Positions 60,936 to 64,000 of a stretch of 64,000 nt of DNA are shown piece by piece (the first letter of the stretch is position 1; every line of letters begins with the position of its first letter). The notes below the pieces were generated by a model. The model had not been told where the DNA came from and ran no database searches. It was given only the letters and a program-made list of their open reading frames with translations. The DNA is from Paramyrothecium sp. XJ0827 (lineage: Eukaryota; Ascomycota; Sordariomycetes; Hypocreales; Stachybotryaceae). The stretch covers positions 2,418,001-2,482,000 of the forward strand of contig JAJFPB010000004.1 in the NCBI GenBank assembly GCA_020881915.1, written 5' to 3'. A program made the position numbers and the translations under genes.

Positions 60936-61465
60936 CGGCCTCCATGAAGCGCCTCGAAGAGAGACGTAGCGGCGGCGAAGCTAGGCAGATGAAGGACGGC
61001 GCAGGATGCTTTTGCTGAATGCTACTACTCTCATGCTTGGTAGAATTTCATGTTTGGCTTCAGTTGCTAGAGCAGCGCGCTAATCCCAAAGTGGAAACGA
61101 GCTGGCCTGTCCTCCAAAATCCTACGTTCCCATGTTATGATTAAGTTGCCACAAGAATATAATTATGTATATAGTGCAGGAAAAATCAATTCGTCCTAAC
61201 AAAAATGAACAATTATAAGTACTGAGTATTTTATGTACATAAGTGTTGCCGTTGCCCCCGTATGATGTGCTCGAATCAATTCAAATACCATCGCAGAGAC
61301 ACCTTGCACCACCCAGCCACTAGCAATACAGGAAAAACAGCAATACAAGTCGAAACAGAGTCTAAGTGCCGAACGCCAACGACCGTGCAAATCCACATGC
61401 GATTCATTTTTCGTGCCATCATAACCTCAACAGCTCCTTCTTCCGTATTGCGGCTGGTCCAAATT
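60936..61465. promoter_or_regulatory. Upstream region of the nucleoporin gene
   Basis: 530 bp between the nucleoporin start and the RAD51 stop (tandem, both minus). AT-rich from 61130 to 61300, likely the RAD51 3' end. No gene supported. Confidence 0.5.
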
Positions 61466-62621
61466 CTACTCCTTCTCCATATCCTTCGGGGCTGGGTCGC
61501 CAATGCCGTCTTCGTTGATGGCAAACAACGTATCGCTCTCTGGCAAGCATGGGCTGTCGTAGATCTTGGCGATTCTAGTTTCACCGCGTCCCTTCTTCAA
61601 ACTAATCCGGGTCGTGCTGGCATGCGCTATGATATTACCACCAATGGGTTTCTTGGGGTCAGGATTGAACATGGCGCTCGGCCCACCGTCCACCTGTGCA
61701 ACAACCTGATTCGTGATAACCACCGCGATACCGAATTCATCGGCAAGGCGTTGAAGCGTTCGCAGAAATTTTGCCAGATGCGTCTGACGGTTGGACAGTT
61801 CCCCGCGGCCGAAATAGTCCGTTCTATACAGGGATGTTGCGCTGTCAACGATGAGCAAGGAAAACCTGGTCTCACACATCATTGCTGCTGCTTGATTTAG
61901 CAGCTGGAGTTGATGGTCTGAGTTGTAGGCTCGAGCGTACGCGACGTTGTCAAGGACTTCCTCGCCAGACAAGCCGTATCGATTGGCAACACTGAGAAGT
62001 CGGACTGGTCGGAAGGTGCCCTCAGTATCAATGTACATGCATTTGCCTTCACCACCTCCCATGTCGAATGGTAGTTGACAAGTGACAGCAAGCGTATGAC
62101 AGATTTGACTTTTTCCTGTTCTGAATTCACCAAAGAGCTCTGTCACTGAGCCGGTCTCGATACCACCGGCAAGCAGCGTGTCCAGGTTCTTGGATCCAGT
62201 GGTAATGGAGATCAGCTCGCTTCGCCGATGATGCATTTCTGTTGCAGTTGTGAATCCCATGGGTACGAGCTTGGATGCTAAGTGGCCGTCAGGATGCAAC
62301 TCAACCGTCATGTTAGGACAGCAGCTGCTCACCTTCGCTGAGAATCTTGGTGGCCTTTTGCTCGGAGATGCCCTTGATCTGTTCAAGCACGCGACGAGGA
62401 GTGTAGGCTACAGATTCTACTGTGTTATAGCCTCCATCTATCACAAGTTGTATGTCTCGCTTCGACAATCCCGCAACTCCCTAGGGCAAAATGTCAGCAA
62501 AGGCCAGTTGTTTGGTGGAGCGACGCGGAAATACCTCCAGGGCAGATAGAGGCGTCGGCGCACCGGGGCCGGTCATGCCGCTGTCCTCGGCCATCTGGGC
62601 CTCATCGTATTCTTCACTCAT
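61466..62621 (-). CDS. RAD51: Rad51 recombinase (3 exons)
   Basis: Eukaryotic RecA-family strand-exchange ATPase of homologous recombination; forms nuclear filaments on single-stranded DNA. Exons 62621-62535, 62480-62333 and 62277-61466 give 348 aa; introns are 54 and 55 bp, GT-AG. An N-terminal helix-hairpin-helix domain (30-78: [20 protein letters not shown]) precedes the core: Walker A GEFRTGKS (128-135), [12 protein letters not shown], Walker B LLIVDS (219-224), the [17 protein letters not shown] loop 1 (here [17 protein letters not shown]), and loop 2 [21 protein letters not shown]. It ends [20 protein letters not shown]. The start gives [18 protein letters not shown], a usual short fungal N-terminus. 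Confidence 0.96.
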
Positions 62622-63202
62622 AATGCCGGCGTCGGGAGCGGTGCAATGGCTGTTGTTGCAGGACAGGCTCGGGTGGCGATATGGGTTGAAGGAGGGGAGG
62701 AATTAATGCCATCGACGCGCAGTGCGACGCGTCTTTCTTGGCAGTGCCGCCTCCAAAATAACGCCAAATCACGTGAACATGTCTTAACAACCTGCACAAT
62801 GACAACGTACCAAAAGGCGAAAATCACAAGGCCGCTACCCTGGAGCGCCGAGGTTTCTCAGCACATTGAAAGTACTTAAAATTGCACGTAGAGTTTCGCA
62901 TAATAATAGCAGTGTACTCCTTATTCACATGGGCAGTCACTATGGGATCTCTGTCTTTTTGAAAGCAAGTGAATTTCGTTGATTAATTGTTGTATTAAGT
63001 ACAATTAAAGAAGTGGAGGATGAACGATGCGTCGAAACCCATCCACTCACTCCAACACATCTTTCTAACTCGACGTTTCGAAAAAGGCCCAACTCCATCA
63101 TGATGCTAAAGAGAGTAACGCCGAAAAATGCCATGCGTAAGTCGTCAAATTAGGTACTGAACGAGACGGTAAAAGTAAAGCCCGAGACATCGCGCTCATC
63201 GC
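62622..63202. promoter_or_regulatory. Upstream region of RAD51
   Basis: 581 bp between the RAD51 start and the HSP30-like stop (tandem, both minus). A CACGTG-like core is absent; ACGCGACGCG-like GC strings lie near 62714-62733 and ACGCGT-type MCB elements could be sought there. AT-rich toward 63000. No gene supported. Confidence 0.45.
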
Positions 63203-63841
63203 TTAGTTGACTGCAATGCGGCGGGACTCGTGCTTCTTCGCCTTTGGAACGGCGATGTGGAGGATGCCATCCTTGAAGTTCGCGGTGACAGCGTCCTGGT
63301 CGACACGAGTTGGGAAGTTAAAGGTGCGGGCAAATTCGCCGATGCTTCGCTCGGAGACCCAGTACTTGGCCTTGTCTGCAGGCTGTTTCTGCTCAGGCTG
63401 CTTCGTGACTTCGGATGATCCCTTGGAAGCTTGAGCCTGGTTCTGGCTTCCAGCTTCGTTTTCGTCTTCGACGGTGGCTTTGTGGGAGTTATTGTTCTCG
63501 CCACCATCGGTAATGGTACCTTGGCTGGATGAGTTCTCGAGTTGCCCGGCTGGAGGAGTACCGGCGGTGTAGACTCGCTCTGACTTGCCGCGTACCACCA
63601 TGACCTGAGGCTCAGTGAATTCGATGTGTACATCGCTCTTATTCACACCAGGGAGCTCGCCGTGTAGTTCGTATCCCTCAGCAGTCTCTCGGACATCGAA
63701 CTTGGGCTGCCAGTGAGGGAGTCCGGAACGGCGCACACCTCCATTTGACTGACGAGAGTAGCTATCAAAGTCATCCAGGAGACGGAAGAGTGGGGTGAAG
63801 GAAGAAGTGTCGTTGTAGAGCTGGCGAGGGAAGAAAGCCAT
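63203..63841 (-). CDS. hsp30: Small heat-shock protein, HSP30/HSP20 family
   Basis: Alpha-crystallin-domain chaperone that holds unfolding proteins under heat and other stress. A single exon of 212 aa starting MAFFPRQLYNDTSSFTPLFR. The crystallin domain begins with WQPKFDVRETAEGYELHGEL, continues to QVMVVRGKSERVY, is interrupted by a ~75-residue polar insert (Ser/Gly/Glu/Gln-rich), and resumes at YWVSERSIGEFARTFNFP with the final FKDGILHIAVPKAKKHESRR. The same split layout is known in Neurospora HSP30. The frame extends upstream to 63889, but the ATG at 63841 fits the family. The promoter is cut by the window end. Confidence 0.94.
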   Translation of the reverse strand: MAFFPRQLYNDTSSFTPLFRLLDDFDSYSRQSNGGVRRSGLPHWQPKFDVRETAEGYELHGELPGVNKSDVHIEFTEPQVMVVRGKSERVYTAGTPPAGQLENSSSQGTITDGGENNNSHKATVEDENEAGSQNQAQASKGSSEVTKQPEQKQPADKAKYWVSERSIGEFARTFNFPTRVDQDAVTANFKDGILHIAVPKAKKHESRRIAVN

Positions 63842-63990
63842 TTTGTCGGATTGTTTAGCAGGTATGTGTTGCTTGATATTATGGTTCAAGGTATTGGAAA
63901 AATTCCTGATGATGTGCTCGATGCAGTTTGTTTGCTGAAGTGTGTTCTGAAAGAAAATGATTGTATTGCCTCCCAGCAGCCTCGTGTTGT

Positions 63991-63996
63991 TTTATA
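63991..63996 (-). promoter_or_regulatory. Candidate TATA box of the hsp30 gene
   Basis: Minus strand reads TATAAA, about 150 bp upstream of the hsp30 start codon, a plausible place given a ~120 nt leader. GAA/TTC modules occur nearby (63896-63905, 63945-63954), but they do not form a clean nTTCnnGAAnnTTCn heat-shock element. Confidence 0.4.
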
Positions 63997-64000
63997 CATC

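Overview
The window is nuclear DNA of a filamentous ascomycete. Genes are split by short introns (48 to 185 bp, most 50 to 70 bp) with GT...AG ends and CTAAC/CTGAC-type branch sites. The gene content is fungal: Zn2Cys6 regulator, cutinase, endopolyphosphatase, HSP30-type small heat-shock protein, UDP-GlcNAc/chitin precursor enzyme, fungal kelch membrane protein. Protein sequences and the pentameric TTACC promoter arrays suggest a Sordariomycete (Hypocreales or Glomerellales), but that is inference; the species cannot be fixed from the sequence alone. I assembled 24 protein-coding genes, and each exon chain closes in frame. I saw no tRNA, rRNA, CRISPR array or intact transposon.

Left part (1-21.2 kb), mostly housekeeping: phosphoacetylglucosamine mutase (+), PRMT1-type arginine methyltransferase (-), the divergent pair NSA2 (-) / mitochondrial bL21 (+), Mps1 checkpoint kinase (-), Per1 GPI-remodelling protein (+), a bHLH regulator (-), delta-1-pyrroline-5-carboxylate dehydrogenase (-) and a PhoD-like phosphatase (-).

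Middle (21.2-46.3 kb), looser and more accessory: a 4.4 kb stretch without a recognisable gene, a DUF1765 protein (+), then a GFA/CENP-V zinc protein (-), a Zn2Cys6 regulator (+) and a cutinase (-), another 3.5 kb gene-poor stretch, a two-transmembrane kelch protein (+), endopolyphosphatase Ppn1 (-), a 2.1 kb gene-poor stretch and a small secreted cysteine-containing protein with an acidic tail (-).

Right part (46.9-64 kb), housekeeping again: mitochondrial glycine-cleavage T protein (-), V-ATPase subunit H (-), a cysteine-rich single-pass surface protein (+), ribosomal protein uL6/L9 (-), retromer Vps26 (+), nucleoporin Nup120/Nup160 (-), Rad51 (-) and an HSP30-like protein (-).

There are no operons, and the genes do not form a pathway. 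The points most worth a second look are: a two-codon upstream ORF whose stop overlaps the DUF1765 start codon; two consecutive micro-exons (14 and 20 nt) in the methyltransferase and a changed glycine in its AdoMet loop; one GC-AG intron; dispersed TTACC arrays in several promoters; lysine-rich tracts in the polyphosphatase; and the GFA-regulator-cutinase group between gene-poor flanks. I did not find a convincing new multi-gene system.
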